A DNA stretch of 64,000 nucleotides from Anabas testudineus. Taxonomy: Eukaryota > Chordata > Actinopteri > Anabantiformes > Anabantidae. Positions 38,225 through 47,133 of the stretch are shown piece by piece. The DNA is taken from contig NC_046610.1 in the NCBI RefSeq assembly GCF_900324465.2, forward strand, positions 26,143,431 to 26,207,430, given 5' to 3'. The number at the start of each line of letters is the position of its first letter. Position 1 is the first letter of the stretch. The notes beneath the pieces are model-generated. The model saw only the letters and a program-made list of their open reading frames with translations. It made no database searches and had not been told where the DNA came from. A program made the translations under genes and the position numbers.

Positions 38225-39207
38225 TTGTTCCGCATCAATGAAGCCAACCAGCTGATGCAGTACGACCAATGTCTGACAAGAGGAGGTGATAATTCAGGTG
38301 TCATCATCACACACTGTGACCAGAAACAGCACACTGAGTGGAAGTACTTCAAGGTGACACACAAAAAACACACACACACAGCTTGTATTTGATGTTGCTC
38401 AGCATTGTGTGCGATCAGGAAAAGCTGAGCACTGTTACAATAAGCAAGGAGTCACACTCTTCCTGTTTCTCTCTCCACTCAGGATCTCCATCGCTTCACT
38501 CATGTGCCAACAGGTAAATATTTGCATAGTTCTTTCCAAAGAAAACTGTGTTTTTACATGAGCCACTAATGCTGGCTGCCTTAGCAGGTGTTTGTAGTAC
38601 TCACTGTAACTGTATAGTTTGTACAGTTAGAGGACACACACCAAGCCGACATTAAAGAACTAGCAGTGACAAACACCTCAAATTGTTTTTGTCTTTGCCA
38701 AAAAAAGTGGCACTCGAGCACGCTGCAGATTACAGCTGATCTGCACTTGCGTGAGAGAAAATAAGTCTACAGCAGCAGGTAGTTGCAATCTGTTTTCATC
38801 ATTCAATAAAAGAAAGCCGAATCGGCTCAAAAGCAATTGACAGATGTCAAACTAGTGCTAACAGTGCAAAAACTACGATGACGATCCACAGGCTGTGGAT
38901 GGTGCTGCCACTGTGCAGCCACTGTGTTCATAATATCAGCCAGTGTTAGCATTCATCATGATCAGTGCCAGCCAGTAAATAACACAAACGTAGTACAGAA
39001 ATGTCAGAAATATGTGGAATATTCGTACTGTGTGGAATACATAAGTCTGGGGAAGTCTAAGAAACACAATCAGTAATGTTCTGTCTGTATTGTCCTACAG
39101 GAAAATGTCTGGACCGCTCAGACCTGCTGCACAAAGTGTTCATTTCAGACTGTGACATCAATAAAACCACTCAGAAGTGGGAGATGAACAACATTGTGGC
39201 TGTATAA
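27224..39207 (+). CDS. galnt7: Polypeptide N-acetylgalactosaminyltransferase 7
   Basis: Golgi type II membrane enzyme that adds GalNAc to Ser/Thr, preferring already glycosylated peptides (family knowledge). Exons: 27224-27346, 28784-28895, 29726-30038, 31145-31311, 31546-31676, 32629-32708, then 33748-33930 or 34118-34300, then 35271-35388, 35612-35734, 36760-36875, 37600-37702, 37932-38030, 38225-38353, 38483-38513, 39101-39207. The start '[18 protein letters not shown]' is the cytosolic tail plus signal anchor and is nearly identical to human GALNT7. Catalytic landmarks: '[20 protein letters not shown]', the metal-binding DxH in 'YLDAHCEV' (exon at 32629), and '[12 protein letters not shown]' (35271). 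The last four exons form the ricin-type lectin domain ('YCIDSMG', 'QLMQYDQC', 'KCLDRSD') ending '[13 protein letters not shown]'. The length fits the human protein. All phases join. The gene looks intact; the only ambiguity is the duplicated exon. Confidence 0.96.
28060..28620. mobile_element. Tc1-like fragments in galnt7 intron 1
   Basis: The plus strand near 28160-28200 reads like the transposase block before the catalytic core ('[17 protein letters not shown]' across a shifted frame). A second repeat follows, with 'gtagaaccattcctttgtag' near 28560. Fragmentary; boundaries approximate. Confidence 0.5.
28976..29340. repeat. Paired 'gcatgtaaac' blocks around a tRNA-like SINE head
   Basis: Two related blocks (28976-29105 and 29218-29340) share 'tttcttgagtgcatg', 'gagaaacctgg', 'cagtaacctgg' and 'catgtaaac' motifs. 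Between them, 29110-29180 has a tRNA-like head ('ggcacaggtggtagagcag', 'gtggtttgatttcc'), consistent with a SINE inserted into an older repeat. Confidence 0.5.
30930..31012 (+). mobile_element. Tc1-type terminal fragment
   Basis: Starts with 'cagtgctgtgaaaaagtatt', the well-known end of a fish Tc1-like family; nothing of the interior is seen. Confidence 0.6.
31752..32511 (-). mobile_element. Defective Tc1-type element with long inverted ends (galnt7 intron 5)
   Basis: 760 bp. The left ACAGTTGCAAGAAAAAGTAT and right ATACTTTTTCTTGCAACTGT are exact complements, and similarity continues for about 100 bp. The minus strand keeps a transposase DNA-binding part ('[20 protein letters not shown]', '[10 protein letters not shown]') but no catalytic domain. 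TA follows the right end. Confidence 0.88.
32715..32749 (+). repeat. (CA)n next to a galnt7 donor
   Basis: Begins 6 nt after the exon end at 32708. Confidence 0.95.
32950..33513. mobile_element. MITE with TAGGGCTGTGTAATAT inverted ends (galnt7 intron 6)
   Basis: The left end TAGGGCTGTGTAATAT is mirrored at the right by ATATCACACAGCCCTA. About 560 bp, non-coding. It lies just before the alternative exon pair. Confidence 0.65.
33748..33930 (+). CDS. galnt7: galnt7 alternative exon 7a
   Basis: 183 nt, phase 2 at entry and exit. It encodes '[20 protein letters not shown]' and continues through '[19 protein letters not shown]'. Acceptor TGTGTAG, donor CG|GTACAC. About 44 of 62 residues match exon 7b by my count. 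It is further than 7b from the human sequence (e.g. LSLL in place of the usual W-S-M-L-W context, TTQPYR versus TEPYR). Confidence 0.85.
34118..34300 (+). CDS. galnt7: galnt7 alternative exon 7b
   Basis: 183 nt, identical phases to 7a and separated from it by 187 nt. It encodes '[20 protein letters not shown]' and ends in the TRTEPYR region. '[14 protein letters not shown]' is identical to the human GALNT7 segment, so this is the likely ancestral form. Acceptor TGTGTCAG, donor TATAG|GTACAG. Both copies splice in frame to the exon at 35271. Confidence 0.88.
34951..34974 (+). repeat. (C)24 homopolymer
   Basis: Uninterrupted run of 24 C in the galnt7 intron between exons 7b and 8. Confidence 0.95.
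35421..35512. repeat. Hairpin-forming inverted repeat just inside galnt7 intron
   Basis: Perfect 22-nt arms at 35435-35456 and 35475-35496, separated by 18 nt. Outer partial pairing (TATCTGGA with TCCAGAT) extends the stem. It starts about 35 nt after the exon end at 35388. Confidence 0.9.
35980..36185 (-). mobile_element. Diverged SINE copy 4
   Basis: Shares 'ccgatggcagagctgct' and 'gcagctgacct.actcacc' with the other copies but is more diverged; the tRNA-like head at its right end is barely readable. Confidence 0.6.
36240..36545 (+). mobile_element. L2-type LINE 3' remnant (galnt7 intron)
   Basis: Plus-strand frames keep 'IPNAAASHF' (compare IQNAAARLL), a degraded '[18 protein letters not shown]' (compare HHITPVLASLHWLPV..RIDFK) and 'ggccccacgatggtggaaca', also found at 63862. 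Frame broken several times. Confidence 0.65.
37708..37753 (+). repeat. (CA)23 next to a galnt7 donor
   Basis: Begins 5 nt after the exon end at 37702 (donor GTAAGC). Confidence 0.95.
37860..37931 (+). repeat. Retroelement-like tail plus (TCTA)n before galnt7 exon at 37932
   Basis: 'aatttcccactgggatgaat' followed by 'aaagtgtttatctgtctatc' resembles the 3' tail often left by fish retroelements. Its imperfect TCTA repeat runs straight into the CTGTAG acceptor of the exon at 37932. Confidence 0.6.
38171..38222 (+). repeat. (GT)26 serving as 3' splice-site tract of a galnt7 exon
   Basis: Runs directly into the TAG acceptor before the exon at 38225. Confidence 0.95.
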
Positions 39208-41160
39208 AGACTGGACAGCTCACACAAATACGACCACTGGGTCACTGTATGGCAACAAGAAATCCATCCATTCTTAAATGCTGACACTGTCCCTGTTAAA
39301 GGTCAGTGTCGGTGCACCTCCCACCATGATCAAATTTAAAGAGGCCGAGTCACCACTAACAGCTTCAACCCAAAACAGCCTCTTGTACATGCAGTCACCT
39401 GTTATACAGACACACACTCCTCATAGATGGTGTGGAGGCTGAAGCTACAGGTCTTCAGAATGACAAACACTGAACCAGTGCTATCTCTTTCTTTTTTTTT
39501 TTTTAATACAGTGTGTCTCTTTTGGTTTTCAGCTCTTTCCTAAACCTCTACATTGATAATGAAATAGTTCACATCGAGACAAACTATCAAACTGTCAAGT
39601 TGGACCTTTTCAAACTCATCCCTCAGCAAAGAGTTAATAATGGAGAATTCCAAAGCATTATTAATGTGTTTAACCAGGCAGAGACACAGCTCATTTTGCT
39701 CTAATGTTAAAAGTTTATCAAAAGAATAATGCCATTGCTGTTTTCCATATAAACGTAGCGAATCTGACAGAACTCGATCATGTCACAGCCTTCGGAAAAA
39801 CCACCAACTAAGCAGACAGTGGAAATCGGTGGCGACGTTGGGCCATTTTAAGGTAGAGCAACAGTCGGGAGCTAACGTTACTGTTGGTATCCAACCACTA
39901 CATAGCCAAACATTACAGTTTGATAATGTTACATGATACAGCAGGAGCACACAATGTCTTAATAACATTACTGACTTAAGCAGGACATTTTTATGTTTAG
40001 ACTATGTTACAAGCCTGATGACAGCATGTGTTTTTACTTCCAGGCTTTTAAAATGTGTGCTGATGTTGCAGAATTTGTTTATGCCATTCCTACTGTATTA
40101 TGGAACACAATTAACTGTAATGTTTAGCCAGGAAGTGGTTAGCTTCCCAGATGTCGTCTAACAGCCAACATTAGCTAACATGGTATCGAATGTGCTGCCT
40201 GATGTCCCTACAGATATTCACTATCCATCAGGTTCTTATTTGTTGACCTTTTGAAAGATTTTGTCAGATTCGTTACGTTTACAATACAACCAGGATAAGA
40301 CATGATCCTGCTGATAAACACCCCACCCTGGGCGTCACAACAGAGGAAAATGGCCGTCATGTGATTATAGATCTCTGCTTGTTGTTATTAGGTTTTGATG
40401 GTTTTCAGGCTGGTTACACTCAGGTGAGACAAATCTGTTTAATAGAGTGGGGGGGAATAGTGAAAAGAGGATGAGGCCTGTATTTTTAAACACTTAGGTA
40501 TAGAGGATACCACAGACGTGTCCTTAAAGCTCCTCCTGCTGCTGAAGTGGCTTAAAAGCACTCTGAAATAGTGAATTGTCTTTTATTTTTATTTTTACTT
40601 TACATTTGCATTCCACAGTAAAACTGTAAAAGCAGCACTAGACATCTTCTACAATACGCTTTCAAATGCACACTAGCATGAATAACTCCTAAGCTCAATT
40701 TCAGTTAACTTTCTTTGTTTGGTTGTTGTTTCCTTCTGTTTAATCTGGTGTACTTGAGTTATTGTTTATCAGCTAAGATGCTTTCGAGGAGCCTGAGCAG
40801 TGATATTTGTGATGGAGGACTTCAATCAACTGCCTGCCTTACTGACAGTTAATTAGCTGACCAGTTGACTGTGACTTTGTAACTCTGTCTGAATAGAAGA
40901 AAATGAACACATTATGGTGGGGGTGTGGTGGGGAAAATGACAAATGAAGAAAATGTGACCGCTTTTTTTTTTTTTTTTTTTTTTTTTGTAAGGGCAGGAA
41001 GGTTAGGTGTATGGATGATCATGTATGCAATGTTTTGTACTATGTAAATATGTTTCTTTCTAAAGACGATCATGATGTATTTTGTGAAGGGCCTTGAATG
41101 ATGTAAATATCTAAGTTATAACAGAGATTTAATATGGGCTGAAAATTGGGTGTTGGAGAG

Positions 41161-41166
41161 AATAAA
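41161..41166 (+). promoter_or_regulatory. galnt7: AATAAA, probable galnt7 poly(A) signal
   Basis: Canonical hexamer ('gagaataaaagacc') about 1.95 kb past the galnt7 stop, just before a T/G-rich stretch ('tgtgtccttgttttg') like a downstream element. If used, the 3' UTR covers 39208 to about 41190. Confidence 0.5.
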
Positions 41167-41973
41167 AGACCAGATTTTTACTAGAGTCACTGTGTCCTTG
41201 TTTTGATATGGAATTCCAAAGGAAGTGAGCGACTGAGATGGAGGGCAGCCATGTAGATGCAGAGAAACAAAGAACACAGTGATAATGTCATTATTATAAT
41301 TGTACTTTCATAAAGAAAATGTACATTTATACAATTGCACTGTATGAATAGAAAAGGTTAGACTAAAGCCAAAACTCAGAAAGGAGGGTAGGAGGGAGTA
41401 AAACGCATTGAAGGATAAGTTTAACATTGATAAAGTATGTCTTAAAGCTGTAGTAAGGTAACTGTTGTAACTGTTCCCCCTGTTCATACAGACCATACAT
41501 TGACCTTTCCTTAAGCAACAGGATTACAATGGAAGCGTTGGGGGCAAATGTGCATCTGAAGCCTATATAAGGCTTCAGCAATCATATTAAACCAAGTGAA
41601 ATCTGGCAATGTAAAAGATGTCTAAGGTTTAAATTCTCATTTGTTTCCCTGTTAAACAGCATTGGAAATGAGGTAACAACGATTAGTTGTACTAAAAAGC
41701 TGCACTACTGGAAGTTAACTAATAAATGTGGAAATAAGTAAGGTAAATAAGTCATTTTAGCCAGAGTTTGTTAAGCCACATTCAATGAAGCACACACAGT
41801 GTGTATGTGTGTAGAAGTACTATAAAAGTACTATTAAATGTACTTGATATGAATGTATATAGAGTTCAGAGTCAACATTTGAAATGTCTGCAGTCAAAGC
41901 GGTTGATTCCACGTCATATATTCACTATCTGTGAATACTCTTAATACTCATAGAGCCGGCGTGCATGGTCCCC

Positions 41974-42012
41974 ATTGGCTGACGTATAAAAACATGACGC
42001 AACAATGACGTG
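41974..42012 (+). promoter_or_regulatory. saraf: Probable saraf core promoter: CCAAT box, CRE-like sites, TATA
   Basis: Within 40 bases: inverted CCAAT box ATTGG (41974-41978), TGACGT (41980-41985) overlapping TATAAAAA (41985-41992), then TGACGC (41995-42000) and TGACGTG (42006-42012). TGACGT is the CREB/ATF half-site and TGACGTG the core of ATF6/XBP1-type sites. It lies about 420 nt upstream of the saraf start codon. Factor binding is inferred from motif shape only. Confidence 0.5.
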
Positions 42013-42429
42013 TTCCTCTTCGTCTCGAAGGACCTCCACCACGTAAATAGCGTTGGATCAGGCAACCACACGGAATTAGCCGAGCGGAGGCTAGTGCATC
42101 ATTCCATGTGTCTCCTTTAACAAAGTAGAAAAAAGATTATATACGCATTCTGGCTCTGTTAATGTTAAAGAATAACTTATGTCACGATCTGTTAAATGTA
42201 ACAATAAAAAAAAACATGTGACAGTTGACGAACCCGCAGCTGCTTTCGGCTACCACACAGTGACGTTAGCTTAGCTTACTCTAAGCTTCGGCTGCGTTCG
42301 TCGAGCACGTAGCCGTCGTAACAGTCCTTCGAGAATCCCCAATGTTGTGGCGTAAACATAGTCAGAGGTTTCCACTTCCGTGAGAGAAGCGACGGTGATC
42401 GGAGCACCTGCAGGACACACAGCAGGGAA

Positions 42430-42528
42430 ATGAAGCACATTATTACAGCTGTGTTGTACTTTCTGTTGGTGGGACACGTCCAGAGTTGGGATGACGGTAC
42501 GTTCAGCTATTTACGCTTGAATGTTGTG

Positions 42529-42560
<32 letters not shown>

Positions 42561-45500
42561 GAGCCAGTGTGTGTGTGTAAGTATCAAGCTCGAGCAGTGT
42601 TAGAATACATCTGCTCCACTTCCGCACACCGCCTTCACACCATAAACAGTGAACAGTGGTTCACTTGTGTTAGTTTTCCTTTAAATCACCATTCATTCAG
42701 ATGCTTAATAAGCAGCGTTAACTTATTAACAGCCAGTACATCATTTACTACTGTTTTAAAGAGAAGTTCTTAGCTTAGCTTTTCAAATAAATAACGTCTG
42801 GGTTGCCAGGTTGTAGACACTTTATTTAGCGCTTTAGTTCGTAAGCTAGTTCTGTCCAGTGGATAGTTTGAGGTCTTCTCCCCTCTCCTCCTCACAGGCA
42901 GTGTGCTGCTGCGGGACGTCCAGGTGTTAACTCTGTACAAGGGTCGCTACACCACCGCCAGGCGCTCCAGTCCCATACCTCAGCTCCAGTGTGTCGGAGG
43001 CTCAGCCGGCTGCCAGGCCATCGTCCCAGACGTGGTCCAGTGCCAGAACAAAGGCTGGGATGGAGTGGATGTCCAGGTGAGGATGGAGGGATGAGGGCTC
43101 GTTGATCATTTAGTTGATCAGTCAGTTCAGGTCTACAGTCCCTAAATCAGATACAGTGGCTTATTTTATCCATCATCTGGTTTACTATTACCAAATCCAT
43201 TATGTTAGAAGATGTTTTACAGCTAGCTAAAAATCAAGTGAACAACTTAATGATTTCATAATGAATCAGGTTGTAATACAGGGAATCCAGAAACACAATT
43301 ACAGCCTTATATCCTCAAAATTCTCCAAGCAAAGTTAATGGCAAAGTAGTAGAAAGAAGTTAGTTTAAAATCATTGCAAATGTAAAAAAAAAACACATGT
43401 ACATAGGTATTCACAATGTTTGCTCAGAACTTTGTTGAAGGACCTTTAGCACCAATTACACCCCCATATGTTGAATCTGCTTGCCATAGGGGAGTGTTGG
43501 TGCACAGCCATTTTCAGATCTCTCTAGAGATGGTAATCAGTTCAAGCCTGGGCTCTGGCTGGGCCACTTAAGCACATAGAGGTCACAGAGTTGTCCCGTA
43601 GCTCTCCTTTGTTATCTTGGATGTGTGCCTAGGAACCGTCACTCCAGTCTGAGGTCCAGAGTGCTCTGTAACAGGTTTTCATCAAGGATGTCTCTTTACA
43701 TTGCTGCATTCATCTTTCCCTGAGATCTTGACTAGTCTCACAGTTCTTAACACAACAGAATGGAAACAGAATGCACCTGAGCTCAATTAATTAAAACTTA
43801 AATTTGCTTTACTAAAAGATTCCAGCCAAAGTCTTTCACTTTGACATTTAAGAGTATTTCTTGTAGAATTTTGAGGAAAAAAATATAAATAAATAAATAC
43901 ATTTGGGAATAAGGTTGTAACATAGGAAAATGTGAAACTTTCTAGATGCACTGTAATTCTCTCCACTCTTCCTCACAGTGGGAGTGTAAGACTGACATGG
44001 ACAACGCATACCGCTTTGGTCGCATAGAGGTGAGCTGTGAGGGCTACAACCACCCTACTGATGTCTACATACTAAAGGGCTCCTGTGGGCTTGAGTACAC
44101 ATTGGAGCTGACTGAAGAGGGCCGCAGCAGGACCCAAGGCAGCTGGGGCTCCCACGACAGATCTAAGGGATTTGGAGGTGTGAGAATGAACGTCTGAGAT
44201 CAATGAGGTTTGATCTTCATAGGGACTAGAAATCTAAAGGTGATCTTTCTGTTCTTTGTGTCAGGACTTGGGGGCTTTGCCTCCAGTTTCTTCAATGGTT
44301 TTTCTGGAAACAAACATCAGCATCAGCAGCAGAGCCATCAGAGCTCGCACCCTGCAGGCAGCGAGGACTCAGGAGGCCTGCTGTTGGTCGCCGTACTTTT
44401 GCTCTTAGCCTACGGCATCTACAAACTGTTCCTCAGTGGGAACATGGCCCAGTGGGGGCAGAATGGAGGACATGCTAGGTACCCTGGAGATCATCACTAT
44501 GGCTCCACTGCAGGGCCACCACCTCCAGGATTCAAACCTGACTTTACAGGTGTGGTTAGACTAGATTCTCTTTTCAGCACCTACATTACAGCGCTGTAGT
44601 ATATGAAAAAAAACTCCTCTTGCTTTCTGCTCAGGCCAATCTGGTCCCAGTCCAGGCTATGGTTTCCACAGTGACTACACTTACGGACAGCAGCATGGAC
44701 AACAGTACCAAGGAGGCAGAGCTTCTCCTGGGACAGGTGGAGGCTTCTGGACGGGCATGGGGACAGGGGGGGTGCTGGGATATCTATTTGGTCGTCAGAG
44801 GTACGTCTAGAGATAGTAGAAAGGGAATGTTCTTTGTTATCTGTTTCCCTTGGAGCCTTCAGGTCATTTGAGTGTGCGTGTGTGTTTTTGATTTGTTTGT
44901 TTATTTGTTTTTTTTTTTTTTTCAAAGAAACCAGCCGCACAGTTACAACTCCTCCACCTACACTGACAGCAGACCTCCTTCCTCCACCAGCTCTTCCTCC
45001 TCTGGGACACGTACAGCTTCAGGTAGGCTGCAGGAGTCGGAGTCACACACACTAGCTCTGATATCAAAACAGTTGGGGGTGGTTAGGTGGTGATGATCCA
45101 AGAATCTTGAAATTAATTATCACCCTAGGATTTCATCTTGCTGTTATATCCCAAGTATTAAAAAAAAAAAACGCGATATGAGGAGCAAGGCCACAGTTGT
45201 GTTGCACCACAGTAGGGCGGGGGTAATGTGGGGGTTATGTAACAGCCAGACACATGGGCATTTTAGAATAAACCTTGTTACTGTTACATAAGTTACAGTC
45301 CACAAAATCAGGCCTGTTACATTTGTGTGGGGCTCCACAAAACCTTATAATGCAAACAGAGAAAAATGGCAGAATTGTTTCTTGTGGTGCGTGTCACCAC
45401 TTTAAGGAAAACCTTAGCAGGAACGACGTGATGGTTCTGATTATTGCAGCCACAAGTCATATCACAGTTTAGACTGCCTTGTGATGTGACTGTACTGAAA

Positions 45501-45702
45501 GAGATGTGGCTCTGCCTTTAAGTTAGGTGTGTAAGAAAATAGATCATTTTAGTTTTAATGTTGGTGGATAATTTTTCACCCACGCTGATCCTTGACAAAT
45601 GATAAAAACTGGAACTAAACCAAAATAAAGACGAGCCCTTGAAATGAAAACTAATTTGAAACAAATAAAATCACAGGTTTTGGAGGAACCAAGAGAAGAT
45701 AG
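42430..45702 (+). CDS. saraf: SARAF (TMEM66), store-operated calcium entry regulator
   Basis: ER single-pass membrane protein that promotes slow inactivation of STIM1/Orai calcium entry. Exons: 42430-42496, 42898-43076, 43979-44177, 44265-44549, 44635-44800, 44928-45022, 45677-45702; every junction is in phase. The N-terminus is a signal peptide ('[20 protein letters not shown]'). The luminal part carries conserved cysteines in '[20 protein letters not shown]', 'WECKTDMD' and 'VSCEGY'. The TM segment '[20 protein letters not shown]' is followed by the cytosolic Gly/Pro/Ser/Tyr-rich tail ('[11 protein letters not shown]', 'GGVLGYLFG') and the typical end 'GFGGTKRR'. It is about 338 residues long, as in the family. 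A Tc1-type remnant sits in intron 2. The gene is convergent with the unnamed minus-strand gene at 47134. Confidence 0.96.
43385..43865 (-). mobile_element. Tc1-like remnant in saraf intron 2
   Basis: 'gtattcacaatgtttgctca' and 'gggctctggctgggccactt', 'caggttttcatcaaggatgt' follow the antisense order of a common fish Tc1-like transposase gene. Heavily broken; boundaries approximate. Confidence 0.75.
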
Positions 45703-46252
45703 AAGCTGCAGAGGTGGACAGAAGCTCTGTAGTGGATCTCAGCGTTCGCTTGTGGCAGGTCTGACACGTGACCCTTAGAAGAGGCTCTGCTCATGCACAG
45801 ATGGACTGCAGTTCTACATTTCTCCTGAGAGCTCAGCTGCTCAGTTTGAGTGAGCTTTATCTGAGTGTCTGGACAGAACACAGTTAGGCTTTCATGCGTT
45901 TCTGGAACATTGATATGATCAGCAGCTTTCTCTAGGTGAGGTATGAATGGACTCTTTACTGTATTTATTTGATTGATGTGCTGTTGTAGACGGAACAGCT
46001 GTTTCTCTTTTCTCTTGGGGACTTATTTTGTTTTAGTGAGTGTGTTGTGCCTCACAAAAAAAAAAAAACCTCTAGGGTCTTTTGCGTTTGACAGAAATGT
46101 GCAGCTTCTCTGTAGCAGAACAGTAACAAAATGTTAGTTTTTTATTTTCCATACCATTTAATGTGATGACTTTAAACATGTAAAGCATTTTGACTCAGTG
46201 CTGCAGCAGATACATTTTGAGCAAATGATGTGTGATGTGTTGGAAACAAGCT

Positions 46253-46258
46253 AATAAA
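46253..46258 (+). promoter_or_regulatory. saraf: AATAAA poly(A) signal, saraf
   Basis: Canonical hexamer ('gctaataaaaag') about 550 nt past the saraf stop codon, facing the opposite-strand signal at 46658-46663 about 400 nt away. Confidence 0.6.
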
Positions 46259-46657
46259 AAGTAATGAAATGCTCTTTTTGCTTATTGCTTTCCTTCCCAA
46301 GAGTCAAAACACACAACATGTAGTAATTATTATTAAGGAGTAAAGAGTAATGAAGTCTACTTACCATTCCATCTCCAAACGTTTTTAATAGAAGCTCTGA
46401 ACTAGTGTGTCAATGTTGTGGTGGATATTGGGGGAAACCTGAATGTTCGCTATGATCAACGTGTCAGAACACAGTGTTGAACCCTGTGGTTTAAAGTTAT
46501 TGCTGCAGCAGCCTCTGCTGTCCACTAACTGAAATGAAAACACTTACAGCACTTGATATTTCTATTCTCTCATCCAAGCCTCAATAAGGCCTGACAGTGA
46601 GTGTGGAAATGCATATTCACAAGATCACACATTCAAAAACACACTGTGCAATGTCAT

Positions 46658-46663
46658 TTTATT
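46658..46663 (-). promoter_or_regulatory. AATAAA poly(A) signal, minus-strand unnamed gene
   Basis: Reverse-strand AATAAA about 470 nt past the stop at 47134. It makes 47300 to about 46640 a plausible terminal exon, with (CA)n tracts in its UTR. Confidence 0.5.
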
Positions 46664-46717
46664 GCTGTTGTTTTGTTGTACAAAAGGCAATACAAAATGT
46701 AAAGTATATTTAAAAAG

Positions 46718-46720
<3 letters not shown>

Positions 46721-46750
<30 letters not shown>
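46721..46750 (+). repeat. (GT)15
   Basis: In the likely 3' UTR of the minus-strand unnamed gene; a second (CA)n tract lies at 46913-46940. Confidence 0.95.
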
Positions 46751-46752
<2 letters not shown>

Positions 46753-47133
46753 CTCACACTGTACATATAAATGTTTCTATTAAATGTTTCTGTTAAACGG
46801 CATCCTCTACTTTCCTCATTCCTCCTTTGGGTGTGCAGCTCTCTGCAAGGTTTCTTCCTTCGTAGCTTCATTTGTCCTGGCCACAGCTGTCGGACTGTTT
46901 CCTGCACACTGCCACACACACACACACACACACACACACAAGACATCAAATGGCTGAAGATGATTAATCAGAGTAGTAAAGCAAAAGTATCTTGTACTAA
47001 CTTTGATTGTGGAGAGCTGCTCCTCTTCCCCACCTGCTGGTGGGACAGAGTAGAAGATGGAGGCGATGAAGACTTGTGACAGAGACGATGCATCTGCTTC
47101 AAAACCAGACTTGTGTCATTCTTCACATAGGTT

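Larger units (their letters stand above)
39208..42429. other. galnt7 3' UTR and galnt7-saraf intergenic region
   Basis: 39208 to about 41190 is probably the galnt7 3' UTR, with a T-run at 40963-40987. 41190-41960 is AT-rich with no gene seen. The saraf promoter and 5' UTR begin near 41970. Confidence 0.55.

Noticed and set aside
46960-47133. Possible extra 3' exon of the unnamed gene
   Set aside because: Frames are open for a while and a CAG acceptor exists near 47091, but the stop at 47134 and the poly(A) signal at 46658 make it likely UTR. Not decidable without transcripts.
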